A stretch of 64,000 nucleotides of DNA from positions 1-64,000 of the forward strand of contig JASAOO010003549.1 of the NCBI GenBank assembly GCA_030849075.1. The letters are read 5' to 3'. This DNA comes from Zelonia costaricensis (lineage: Eukaryota > Euglenozoa > Kinetoplastea > Trypanosomatida > Trypanosomatidae). Position numbers and translations under genes: made by a program. This document shows, piece by piece, positions 22,050 through 31,230 of the stretch; positions within the stretch are counted from its first letter, which is position 1, and every line of letters starts with the position of its first letter. The notes under the pieces were generated by a model. The model saw only the letters and a list, made by a program, of their open reading frames with translations, did no database searches and was not told the DNA's origin.

Positions 22050-24983
22050 ATGGAAGAGTACGCGATCAAGCGGAAGATCGGCGATGGCGCGCAAGGCGTC
22101 GTGTACGAGGTCGAGCACAACACGAGCAAGACGTGCTACGCCATGAAGGTGATCTGCTGCACCGATCAGGAGCAGGTGAACATGGCGCTCAAGGAGATTA
22201 AGGTGCTGCTGCAGCTCCGCCACCCCGGCATCGCCTCTTACGTCGACTTCTTTCTCGTCTTCAACAACGCAAAGCTGCGGCGCGAGTTTGCCGCGCAGAG
22301 CGGCGCGCACGCCGGCGCGAAGCCACTCGCGCCGCAGCAGCGCCAGGAGGACAGTCTGTTCCTGATGAGCCTCTCCAACAGCGACCCCGCCGTGGGGGCG
22401 GCACCGCAGCCAGCGCCGCCGACCGGTCCGGTGCCTACGTCGCTGCTGAGCCGGCACCGCCAGCAGGCGGGCACGCCGTGGCTTGGCGAGGAGGAGATTG
22501 CCGTCTGCCTTGTGATGGAGCTGTGCCGCAACGGCGACATGCACAGTCTCATTCGCGAGGCGCGCCAGAAGTTCATGGAGACGGGCAGCCACACCATCAC
22601 CGAGGCGCAGGCCCTGTCCTGGCTCGAGCAGGCCGCTGCCGCGTTACAGTTTATCCACGACAAGGGCTTTCTACACCGCGACCTCAAGCCCACCAACATC
22701 TTCTTCGACGAGTACAGGGACATCAAGATCGGCGATTTCGGACTGGCCGCCACCGTGGGTCTCGGCCGCAACTCCGCGGTGGGGACGCCGTACTACCTCG
22801 CGCCGGAGCGGATGCTGCAGAAGCGCTACGACGGCAAGGTGGACATCTGGGGCCTCGGCGTGGTTCTGCTGGAGCTGCTCACGCTGCGCGAGCAGCCCAT
22901 CAACAGCATGGTGCTCGAGAACCCCAAGGCAGCCGACGCCGTGGTGCCGCAGATCACGAAGCTCGGCTTCTCGTTGAGGCTGGCAACGCTGGTGAGGGAC
23001 ATGCTGCAGCGCCAGCCGGAGGACCGCCCCACACCAGCTGCGGTTCTCCACCGACTCGCCGGCATGACCACGACGTCGCCGCACCTGGGGCTGTCGGCCA
23101 CCCTCTTCGCCGGCATGAGCTGCCCAAAGCTCGCCGACGCGCTCTGCGACGTGTGCGAAGTGGAGACCGCGACCGTCGTGTGCGGCAGCTGCAAGGCGGC
23201 CTTTTGCCCGGGCTGCGACCGCGCGCGTCACAAGCACCACTCCCGCCAGAGCCACGATCGGGCGAGTGTGTCGTCCATCATGAGCAGCGTCAACGGCGCC
23301 TCGTGCTCACCGGCGTCGACGGCGACAACGCCTCCCCAGCAGCACCATCGCCCGCAGCAGCGTCAGCAGCAGCGCACCCTCTCCTTCTCGCGTGGCCCCT
23401 CGCCGGCGAACACATCCGACCAGAACCGCACGAGCATGCAGAACGCCAGTCTCTTCCCCTCGAGCAACACCAGCAGCTCGCGGGTGCTGCCGCGGGAGCG
23501 GGAGATGCGTGGCCGCACTTTCACGCGATTCCAGCTCGCGGTGCCGGGCAGCAGCATGTCCATGTCCGAGTTCTCGATGACGCAGGGCCAGATGCAGGCC
23601 CGCCGCGACAGCACAGGCAGCCACGCGGCCGTGACCGAGACGGTGCTCCGCGTGCCGGGCGACGTGCCGACCCTCGCCGAGGCGCTGCAGGTGGTGGAGG
23701 GCATGCCGCACATCCGCAAGATCCTCGTCGCCGGCAGCACGACCCACACTGTGCCGCTCGTTCTGACGGCGCGGCTGCCGGACAGCCTGAAACTGGTCGG
23801 CGAGTCGCCGCCGCCGATGCTCGAGGTGGCCGACAGCCCCTTTGCCCTGCACTGCAAGTCCGGCAAGGGCACGGTCGAGAACTTCATTGTGCGCCACGTG
23901 GGTCGCTGCCGCTCGAAGCTGCGCGACATGGGTGCGAACTACCGCGCCTCAGACACTGGCGCGGCAGCCCCCATCGCGCCGGCGAAGAAGCCGTCGCGGC
24001 CGACCGCCGTCTCCATTACGGGCGGCGAGTGGCGCCTCCACAAGTGTCGCATCTCCTGCGTTGAGGGCAGCGGCGTGACAGTGGGAGGCAGCCGGCACAC
24101 CAGCGCGGCCGCCGGTGCGGCAGCGGGGGCCAGCGAAAAAAACGCGCTCGGCCGCCTACCTCGCCCGCCGCGGTCGCCCAGCTCGGAGCCGCACAGCGCA
24201 CTCGCGGCGTCGAGTGGCGACGCGGATGCCGACGCCGAGGCGGAGGAGGCGATGCCCCTGGAGCCGGTCATCACGAAGTGCAGCTTCATCGACGTCACCG
24301 CCGCCGGCGTCGTGCTGATGGAGAAGACGCGCGGCCTGTACGAGGGCAACACCTTCACCGGCTGCGGTTTTGCGGCGTTTCTGCTCAAAAAGGAGGCGAC
24401 GCCGCGAATTCGGGCGAACCACATCACGGACGGCGCCGAGGCGGGCATCTTCTGCCAGGATGCGTCTGGTGTGATGGAGTACAACGTGGTGGCGCAGAAC
24501 GCCGGCTGCGGCATCGTCGTCAAGGGGGCCGCCGCTGCGCCGGTCATTCGGAAGAACCGCGTGCTGTCGAACGTGCAGGCTGGCGTCTTTTGCTGCGACA
24601 AGGCGGCGCCGTTCGTGTCTGACAATGAGATTGGCCAGAACGGGAAGGCTGGCGTGCTGGTCAAGACTGGCGCCGCGCCGAAGATCACCCGCAACGTGAT
24701 TGAGAACGGCAAGGAGGCCGGCATCTACGTCTTCGAGAAGGGTGCCGGCATCATCGAGGACAACCGCATCCGCAGCAACCAAAACGCCGGCCTCCTCGTC
24801 ACCACCGGCGGCAACCCCCACGTCATCCACAACACGCTCACCAAGAACGCGTACGAGGGGGTGTGGGTGTGCAAGAGCGGTGGCGGCACGTTCTGCGACA
24901 ACGACCTGCGCGGCAACGCGAAGGGGGCCAAGGACATCGAGGCAGACAGCCACGTGACGTGGGTCGGCAACATGGAGGCGTAG
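22050..24983 (+). CDS. Ser/Thr protein kinase with B-box zinc finger and C-terminal right-handed beta-helix
   Basis: A 977-residue protein with three parts. Residues 1 to about 345 are a protein kinase resembling the NEK group: glycine loop GDGAQGVV, Lys33 in YAMKV, HRDLKPTN with Asp211, DFG with Asp229, and TPYYLAPER. All catalytic residues are present. About 90 residues (Gly/Pro/Gln-rich) are inserted between the beta-4 and beta-5 region of the N-lobe. At about 366-402 a B-box-like zinc finger reads CDVCEVETATVVCGSCKAAF, followed by a C-x2-C and His cluster. After a disordered Ser/Gln linker, residues ~530 to the end form a pectate-lyase-like right-handed beta-helix, with eight or nine PbH1-type repeats of about 23 residues each (for example AGVLVKTGAAPKITRN and AGIYVFEKGAGIIEDN). 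Such helices serve as binding surfaces in FBXO11 and SHCBP1. An active kinase with a built-in recognition module is inferred; the substrate is unknown. Confidence 0.92.
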   Translation: MEEYAIKRKIGDGAQGVVYEVEHNTSKTCYAMKVICCTDQEQVNMALKEIKVLLQLRHPGIASYVDFFLVFNNAKLRREFAAQSGAHAGAKPLAPQQRQEDSLFLMSLSNSDPAVGAAPQPAPPTGPVPTSLLSRHRQQAGTPWLGEEEIAVCLVMELCRNGDMHSLIREARQKFMETGSHTITEAQALSWLEQAAAALQFIHDKGFLHRDLKPTNIFFDEYRDIKIGDFGLAATVGLGRNSAVGTPYYLAPERMLQKRYDGKVDIWGLGVVLLELLTLREQPINSMVLENPKAADAVVPQITKLGFSLRLATLVRDMLQRQPEDRPTPAAVLHRLAGMTTTSPHLGLSATLFAGMSCPKLADALCDVCEVETATVVCGSCKAAFCPGCDRARHKHHSRQSHDRASVSSIMSSVNGASCSPASTATTPPQQHHRPQQRQQQRTLSFSRGPSPANTSDQNRTSMQNASLFPSSNTSSSRVLPREREMRGRTFTRFQLAVPGSSMSMSEFSMTQGQMQARRDSTGSHAAVTETVLRVPGDVPTLAEALQVVEGMPHIRKILVAGSTTHTVPLVLTARLPDSLKLVGESPPPMLEVADSPFALHCKSGKGTVENFIVRHVGRCRSKLRDMGANYRASDTGAAAPIAPAKKPSRPTAVSITGGEWRLHKCRISCVEGSGVTVGGSRHTSAAAGAAAGASEKNALGRLPRPPRSPSSEPHSALAASSGDADADAEAEEAMPLEPVITKCSFIDVTAAGVVLMEKTRGLYEGNTFTGCGFAAFLLKKEATPRIRANHITDGAEAGIFCQDASGVMEYNVVAQNAGCGIVVKGAAAAPVIRKNRVLSNVQAGVFCCDKAAPFVSDNEIGQNGKAGVLVKTGAAPKITRNVIENGKEAGIYVFEKGAGIIEDNRIRSNQNAGLLVTTGGNPHVIHNTLTKNAYEGVWVCKSGGGTFCDNDLRGNAKGAKDIEADSHVTWVGNMEA

Positions 24984-25800
24984 GCAACAAAGAAGAGGAA
25001 TGCACGGAAGCAGCACGCCGCTGACGGCAGGGCCGGCCTCACGTCCTTACTCCGCGCTGCGCCACGTTTTTTTTTTTTTTTGGTATTGTTTTTCTCTGCC
25101 GTTTTGCTCTGCGCCTCCTCTGGCACGCTACTTCACACACACACACACACACTGCTACGCGGGACCGCAGAAGTCGACTGGCGCCCAGCCTCTCCCCCCC
25201 CCCTCAAACGTTCCAGCCACGGTTTGTTTTGGTTTGTGTTTGTCGATGGCCGCCGCCGCCGCCCCCCTCCCCTCTCACTCTTTTTTTTCCTCCTTTTGCA
25301 TGTGTTCTGTGACGCCGTTTGGTTGTTCTCTTTTCTGGCAGCCGTTGTTGCGGCGACCCTAAACGCCGAGCGCCTCTACAGCAGTCACACCCCGGCATGC
25401 CCCTGCCCTCCCCATCCCATCTGTTCGTCTCTCTCTCTCGCCTCGGTGAGCTTGATAGCGGCCAGACCACCGCCGCTGTCGAACCCTCTTAGACCTCCCT
25501 CCTCTCTCTCCACTTTGCTCTCTCCACTGTTTCACGGCTCTGTACCATCACGACACCAGAATGCTGTGTTGTCGTCGTGCTGGCTGCTCCCTCTCTCCCT
25601 CCGCGTCTGTCTCAACAGAGTGATGTGCACACATGCATCCAAGGACGCATCTCTGCGTCCCAGCGCAGCCTGTAGAGGAGGTCCACAACGCCAACTCACA
25701 CCAAAGGCAGATGCTCTTCTCCCCCCCCCCTCCCCCCATCTCCTTCTTGAGCTATCTTCACCTCGGTTTTGTTCTTCTTTTTGTCTTGATTCTTTCAACT

Positions 25801-25802
25801 AG
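25801..25802 (+). promoter_or_regulatory. Candidate spliced-leader acceptor for the RsfS-like gene
   Basis: A tract of about 60 bases dominated by C and T (25720-25798) precedes ACTAG. It is the strongest such signal in this gap. If used, the 5' UTR is about 160 nt and begins with an AUG. Confidence 0.55.
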
Positions 25803-25874
25803 ATGACGCTGAAGCAAAGCGTCGCAGAAGAAGCAACAACAGTGAACATCGGAGCGGCAGTCTCGAGTGGGTGA
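25803..25874 (+). other. Possible 23-codon upstream ORF in the RsfS-like gene leader
   Basis: ATG directly after the candidate splice acceptor opens a 23-codon frame that ends in TGA at 25872-25874. The main ATG is 90 nt further downstream. If the acceptor at 25801-25802 is the one used, this uORF would be in the mature leader and could lower translation. It matters only if that acceptor is confirmed. Confidence 0.3.
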
Positions 25875-25964
25875 CAACCGTATGCTGACAAACAAGTCTG
25901 CACTCTACATACAGTATCGTCCTATACCGACTTGAAGCTCCTCAGGTTGCTCCGCGTCTTCTCC

Positions 25965-27149
25965 ATGCCTGCCCCTCGTTCACCACTGACGCTGCTCCGC
26001 TATTCCCCTCTTCTGCCTCTCTTATCTGCTAGCATTCCCGCGCACCCCTGTGGAGTGATGCACACGGCGGTCTTGCGCAGCCGTGCGGTGGTCAGCGCGG
26101 CGGCCCTGTTGCACAACCAACGGAGCTTTCTGACGCAGCACTCAGCTCGCCGCGGCCTCTTCACGACCGCCCGCCCGTGTCTCCGCGGCGTCGACGCCGC
26201 GTCGGGCGCCGCACCGGACGCAGACAACTTCGTCGACATCGACGCCCTCATGGGGTTCTCCGTGCCCAGCGCATCGACAGCGCCCGCCCCATCGCCGGGC
26301 GGCGGCGACGGCGTGCTCGGTGTGGTGCGAGTTGACGTCGAGGAGGAGGGGGCGCGCTACTCGCGTCTGCAACTACCACTCGACCCCGCCGTTCTGGCGG
26401 CAGAAGCACAGCAGCCCCGCTCCAACACGCGAGCCGGTCTGGCGCCTGGCGAGGAGGCCGCGTTCGCCGATGCTGCGGGAGGTGAAGCTGCCGCATCCGA
26501 CCTCCCCGCCGCCTCGCCGCCCGCGACGGCAGGCGGTGGCGACGGCGACTACCACCAACACGGGGATGGCCGTCTGCCGGACCCGGCGCGGCTGCCATAC
26601 GATGATCAGCGGTTTGCGGAAACGCTGCTCGAGATGGAGGTGAACGGCGTCATTGACGAAACGTGGCAGGACGCCCGCAAGGCGCGCGTCGAGGATGTAA
26701 AGGAGATTGCCGAAATTCTCACATCACTGAAGGTGCGTGATTTGTGCTGCATTGACGTCTCCGAGAAGACCTCGAACTTCGACTACATGATGTTTGGCAC
26801 GTGCGAGGGACCGCGGCACATCCACCTCGCCGCCTGGGCCGCGCAGGACGCGGACAAGGTGCAGCGTATCTCGAAGATAAAGCGAAAGCAGACAGACGAG
26901 CTGTGGGAGGTGGTGCCCATTGGCCGCATCGTGCTCAACCTCATGGTGGAGAGCTTCCGCGAGGAGATGACACTGGAGCGGAAGTGGGCCGTCACGCGCA
27001 GCATGGACCCACTTGCCAACGCCAACGCACCGATCAGCGAGGGCAGGCAGGTGAAGGCGCACGGCTTGTGGACGCTGACGCTGAACCTGCAGGACCTGGA
27101 GGACTTTGAGGTGGACTACTGCAAGGACATCCTCATGCGCCAGATGTGA
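25965..27149 (+). CDS. Mitochondrial RsfS/Iojap-domain protein (MALSU1-like mitoribosome assembly factor)
   Basis: A 394-residue protein. The N-terminus is rich in Arg, Ser, Leu and Ala and free of acidic residues for the first ~65 positions, as in a mitochondrial presequence. A disordered Ala/Pro/Gly-rich linker runs from about 85 to 210. The C-terminal RsfS domain starts at about residue 241 with EDVKEIAEILTSLKVRDL, continues with CIDVSEKTSNFDYMMFGTCEG (the family's V-SEKT-S-DYM core) and RHIHLAAWA, and ends with a family-like strand before the stop. Bacterial RsfS and human MALSU1 bind the large-subunit protein uL14 and stop premature subunit joining. A homologue is part of large mitoribosomal subunit assembly intermediates in trypanosomes. 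The start is the first ATG; a frame open to 25932 lacks an upstream ATG. The domain call is strong; the organelle is inferred from the N-terminus. Confidence 0.88.
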   Translation: MPAPRSPLTLLRYSPLLPLLSASIPAHPCGVMHTAVLRSRAVVSAAALLHNQRSFLTQHSARRGLFTTARPCLRGVDAASGAAPDADNFVDIDALMGFSVPSASTAPAPSPGGGDGVLGVVRVDVEEEGARYSRLQLPLDPAVLAAEAQQPRSNTRAGLAPGEEAAFADAAGGEAAASDLPAASPPATAGGGDGDYHQHGDGRLPDPARLPYDDQRFAETLLEMEVNGVIDETWQDARKARVEDVKEIAEILTSLKVRDLCCIDVSEKTSNFDYMMFGTCEGPRHIHLAAWAAQDADKVQRISKIKRKQTDELWEVVPIGRIVLNLMVESFREEMTLERKWAVTRSMDPLANANAPISEGRQVKAHGLWTLTLNLQDLEDFEVDYCKDILMRQM

Positions 27150-27725
27150 GCGCCCGTATGCGGTGCCCGCGTCGACGGTGCCGCTGCAGTGCGCATCTTC
27201 AACAGATACGCCCTCGCCCCCCCCCCTCCCCCCTGGTCAGGCATCTTCACATTTGTTTTTTTCCTCTTCTCTGCCGTGTGTGTCTGTGTCTGTGTGTGTG
27301 TGCTTGGGTGCTAACAATACCTGTCCGTTGAAGTCCTACATTTTTTTTTTTGCGTACTGCAAACACCCCACCCCCAACAGGCATCAGGGAAGTGTCTAAA
27401 GCGAAGTTGTTTGCCGTTGTAGGAAGCCCAAGGGCCTCCGTTCCCTGCGATGGAACAGCAAACAAAACGAACAAACTTCTGCGACCATCATCTCCTCTCT
27501 CGTCCATCACCACCGCCGTGTTCTTCAATGCCTATGCACACATGCACATCAACGCGATCCCGTGCCTCAGCTTAGAGAAGCACTTGAGTCACCCTACATC
27601 AAAAGTACATACAGAAAGTGAGAGCACACACACGCACAGTCGTCACTTCACCGGCGCTGCCCGTTTAAGCTGCTGCCTCGATTCCTGTTGACTCCGTTCA
27701 CGCCTTGTGCAACCTGCTAGCAGCG

Positions 27726-27752
27726 CTGCTGCTGCTGCTGCTGCTGCTGCTG
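27726..27752. repeat. (CTG)9 trinucleotide repeat
   Basis: Nine uninterrupted CTG units in non-coding sequence. Length polymorphism is likely. Confidence 0.95.
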
Positions 27753-28265
27753 CGGTGCGCCTGCGCAAAACATTAGACACCACCCTCTTGTGGATACCTT
27801 GTTTTCTTATTTTCCGAACCGCCTGTGCACCTTGTGCGCTTCTTTTCTTCGTTTCTCCCCCTAAACAGGTGAGCGCTGAGGGTGCGCGCACCCCCCGCAC
27901 CCCAAACTCTCCCCCTTGCCGCGCCTCCTTCTCTCACGCTCCTGTACATCGCCGTGTGTCACGTCTTGTATCTCCGCCGCCGCGATCGGCGCTTTTCATC
28001 TGTGTGGCGTTGGTCTCGACGCCGCGCCGACTCGGTCACCCGTGACCCGCGTGTGCGCGCGCTTTCTTCCCCCCCCCTTCCCGGTGCTTCTATTTGCCAC
28101 TTCCGCCTGCGAGCTGACGAGGTGACAGCGACACACACGAATACACAGACACACCTGGTTTGCGCGTTGGTGTGTTTGCGTCTGCGTGTGCGTGCACCGT
28201 TTTTCCTGTTTTCGTTGTTGTTTATTGCAAGCGCTAAACGCGTGCCTGGTCGTCGCCGTCTCGCG

Positions 28266-28271
<6 letters not shown>

Positions 28272-28297
<26 letters not shown>
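28272..28297. repeat. (CA)13 microsatellite
   Basis: Uninterrupted CA run in the leader region of the following gene. Confidence 0.9.
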
Positions 28298-28436
28298 GCC
28301 CTCTCTCCACCCGTCATACACGTTAGAGAACCGGTCAGACTTGAGGTGGTGCGTGAGTGAAGGGCACAGCCGACTCAGCGGAAGGTAATCGCTTGCGCGT
28401 TCACCTCGCCCCCTCCGCTCCGTGTTGCATTCGCCA

Positions 28437-30074
28437 ATGGAGTCGCTGCGCACCGCAGTCGATAACGCGCCGCTGCTGGTCAACCTGCTGCGGCTTATAC
28501 GCGATGCCCGCTCCCCAAACTTCAAGGACCACGAGAAGGGCCCCGTGACGTTCCACTTTGGCGGCCTCTCGATGCGGGACTCAGGCAGCTACGAGGAGGC
28601 CGAGGAGCTCTGGCGGCGGGCGTGCTGGAGCAGCGGCGCCATGGCCCCCAACGCCGCGAGTCCCTTCCGCGGTCCCCTCCACCTTGCCGTCTACCTGAAC
28701 GAGTCGCCCGTGGAGGTGTGGACGGTGCAGGATTACCGCGAGCCGCGTACCGACCACTCCGTCCCGCGCGACTTCGAGCAGCTCGAGGCACTCAACACGC
28801 TGGTCCGCGTCCTCTTCGCGCACCTGCGCTGCCAGGAGATCTACGGCGTCGTCCTGCAAAGCTGCGTGACCACGACGGACGAGACGAACGGCAGCGTCTA
28901 CGGATCGCTGCCGCAGTCACCCGTGCCGCGCGACGCGTCGTGGGGCAGCGCGCGCACCCCACACTCCCCCGCGAACCACGTGTCGCTGCGCCTCTTCGAC
29001 GCCGCGCAGGACGGCCCCACCATTCCCGCTGCAGCGCGGCGGCAGTTTCTGTGGAGCAGCGATGACTTTGTGCGCGTCGACGTCGCCGTGGACCGGACGT
29101 GGCGGCACCACTCCTGGTTGCAGCCCGGCACGCAGGCCGCCTCCCCCGTTGGGCGGGGCCTCGACGGCGACAAGGACGCCAGAGCGACGGAGAGCGTGCC
29201 GGTCTCTGGCGTGGGCAGGAGCGAGCAGTCCTCGCCGATACGCGCCTGCAGCGCGGGCTCACGCCGCTTCGGCAGCGACGCCGACGGCCGCTCGCAGTCG
29301 ACGTCGCCGGAGGTGATGGGCTCGTTGGGCAAGTCGTCCCTCCCGACCCCGCACATGGCACCGGCCACGCCGCTCGCCGTGTCGACGAACCGGCCGCGCA
29401 GCCCGGGTGCGCCGCTGTCGCCGCGGCAAGCGATCTCAGAGCTGGCCCTGCCCCCGGCCGAGTTGTCCGACCTCTTCGAGCGCGACCCTGCGCGGCTGTC
29501 GCTCTCCAGTCCAGGCATGCCGCGCACCAGCGTATTCGCCAGCTGCCACGGCGGTGCCGGCACGGCGGCAGCAGTGGGTGTAGGTGGTGCCGCTGGCGGT
29601 GGCGGAGGCGGTGGTGTTGGTGCCGCGCAGACGGCGTCTGCCGCGGGCGGTGGCGTGAACCGCCTGGAGGACGCGGTGTGGCTCTCGAACGCCCAGCACG
29701 TGCGGCTCATGGGCACGCTGGTGTACTCGCGCAAGCTGTCGCCGTCCGCGTCGGTGTCGCCGCTGTCGGGCCGGAAGACGCGGCACGGCGTGGCGATGCT
29801 GAGGCCGAAGGTGCACTCGCTGGTGCCCTCCATGTCGATGGGGACCATGTCCGGCGTGGACATTGACCGCCACCTTCTCTCGAGCGACGTCGATCTCGAG
29901 GACCTCGGCGACGAGGCGGGATCGACGGAGAGCTCGACCAGCGTCCCAGGCAGCGCGGCGACGGAGCAGCTCATTTCGCTGCTTGGCCTGTGCTCGCGCG
30001 TCAAGCTGCAGCACGTGCAGCCGGCCCCCTTTGGTGACCTCGTGCTCGCCCTCAACCTCCGCGAAGCTTCTTGA
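28437..30074 (+). CDS. Hypothetical protein with a possible HORMA-like pattern
   Basis: A 545-residue protein that I do not recognise with confidence. The folded parts are residues ~1-145 and ~410-545, separated by a disordered Ser/Pro/Gly-rich segment with a poly-Gly run near residue 390. In the N-terminal part, a strand LHLAVYLNESPVEVWTVQDY (about 81-100) is followed by a helix FEQLEALNTLVRVLFAHLRC (about 111-130) and another strand EIYGVVLQSCV. The C-terminal part has HVRLMGTLVYSRKL and ends with FGDLVLALNLREAS. This order (strand ending in an E-W pair, long helix, strand) is reminiscent of the HORMA domain of autophagy protein ATG13, but the similarity is only a pattern seen by eye. The start is the first ATG (MESLRTAVDN); the frame is open further upstream only via a GTG. 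Confidence 0.8.
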   Translation: MESLRTAVDNAPLLVNLLRLIRDARSPNFKDHEKGPVTFHFGGLSMRDSGSYEEAEELWRRACWSSGAMAPNAASPFRGPLHLAVYLNESPVEVWTVQDYREPRTDHSVPRDFEQLEALNTLVRVLFAHLRCQEIYGVVLQSCVTTTDETNGSVYGSLPQSPVPRDASWGSARTPHSPANHVSLRLFDAAQDGPTIPAAARRQFLWSSDDFVRVDVAVDRTWRHHSWLQPGTQAASPVGRGLDGDKDARATESVPVSGVGRSEQSSPIRACSAGSRRFGSDADGRSQSTSPEVMGSLGKSSLPTPHMAPATPLAVSTNRPRSPGAPLSPRQAISELALPPAELSDLFERDPARLSLSSPGMPRTSVFASCHGGAGTAAAVGVGGAAGGGGGGGVGAAQTASAAGGGVNRLEDAVWLSNAQHVRLMGTLVYSRKLSPSASVSPLSGRKTRHGVAMLRPKVHSLVPSMSMGTMSGVDIDRHLLSSDVDLEDLGDEAGSTESSTSVPGSAATEQLISLLGLCSRVKLQHVQPAPFGDLVLALNLREAS

Positions 30075-31230
30075 CACCTTCTCTTGTTGTTTTTGTTTGG
30101 CGGGACGCTGCCGGGGTGCAGCGCGTCATCACACGGCCATTTTTTTTTTTCTCCCGTCGCCTCCCCGCCCCGTCCTCTTGTGGTGTGTTGGCTGACAATG
30201 GCGTTGAATAGATTTTCGGTGTGCCGCTGCAAGTGTCGACGTCTTAGTTTTGTTGTTGTTGTAGTTGTTCTCTCCTTTTCAGCTTTCCATTCTGCTATGT
30301 TTCTCGCAACGACAGTCTCTTCAGCCCCCCCCCCCCTCCCCGTCCCCGCTGTTCGGCGCATGATGCGACTCTCCTTTCTCCTTGCATACGCCTGTTTGTC
30401 TTGGTATCTGAGTGTTTACGTGTGTGCCTGTGTATGTGCCCGTTGGCGTGTTGTTATTGGTTGCTCCTGTACACCGTGTACCGTTGAGTCTCCCCCCTCC
30501 CCCACCCTCTTGGCGTGATGTGTTTGTGTGTGTGTGTTTTGTTGTTGGCGCTGCTTCTGCGTCGACGGGATCGGGAACGGTGCGCATCACTGCTCATTTT
30601 CATGTGTGTGCGTGTGTGTGTCTTGGCCGAGGAGCGTGGCTGCCTCCTATGTCCACTCAACACGCGCACATGTGTATTATACGTCAAATAGAGCACCCGA
30701 TCCTCCACCGCTCCTGGTCCTTCTTCGTTTCCCACCCGTACACACAGACAACCTCCTCTCTTCCTGCTCTGTACGGGTCTCTGCTGGGGACGCGAGCGGC
30801 GCGTACAGACAACCAGAAAACGAAAAGCCACTAGTCCTTTCATCCACCGGCCCACGAGGAAGTGACGAGTTCCCCCAGTGCACTTGTCACTGTGCGTGAC
30901 GCAGATCGGAAAGAAAAATGAGTTGCTGCCTGGCAACGCCACGCGACGTGTGCCGTGTCACGTCAGCCGCTGCTGGTGCTCCCGGCGACGCGCGAGAGCG
31001 AGCTCGTCTTTGTTTATCGTGTGCTCAACTTTGTGCTGTTCCTCCTCCCCACACTTCTTTGTGTTCGGACTCGCGCGGGCACGACGCGATCACACGGCGC
31101 TGCGCGGCGCGCAACGGGCACCAATTGCCTTGCCTCTTGCATCCCGTAGCACACACACACATCAAAAAAAAAAAAGCGCACACACAAAACCGAAGTACTC
31201 AGTCTGTCGCCCTAGGTCTCTTTGCCCGTC
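30075..31230. other. 1.16-kb gene-free interval
   Basis: UTR and splice region with a C13 run near 30331-30343 and several short GT runs. The acceptor for the next gene is unclear: a weak candidate is CCTAG at 31211-31215, 15 nt before the ATG. No gene seen. Confidence 0.6.

Larger units (their letters stand above)
24984..25964. other. 0.98-kb gene-free interval
   Basis: UTR and splice region. It contains a T13-14 run near 25068-25081, a CA repeat at 25135-25152 and a long tract of C and T from about 25720 that ends in CAACTAG (AG 25801-25802). A short upstream reading frame begins immediately after this AG (separate entry). Confidence 0.65.
27150..28436. other. 1.29-kb gene-free interval
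   Basis: UTR and splice region. It contains (CTG)9 at 27726-27752, a polypyrimidine tract at 27838-27862 ending in AAACAG (AG 27867-27868), and a CA repeat at 28272-28297. No convincing gene. Confidence 0.65.
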
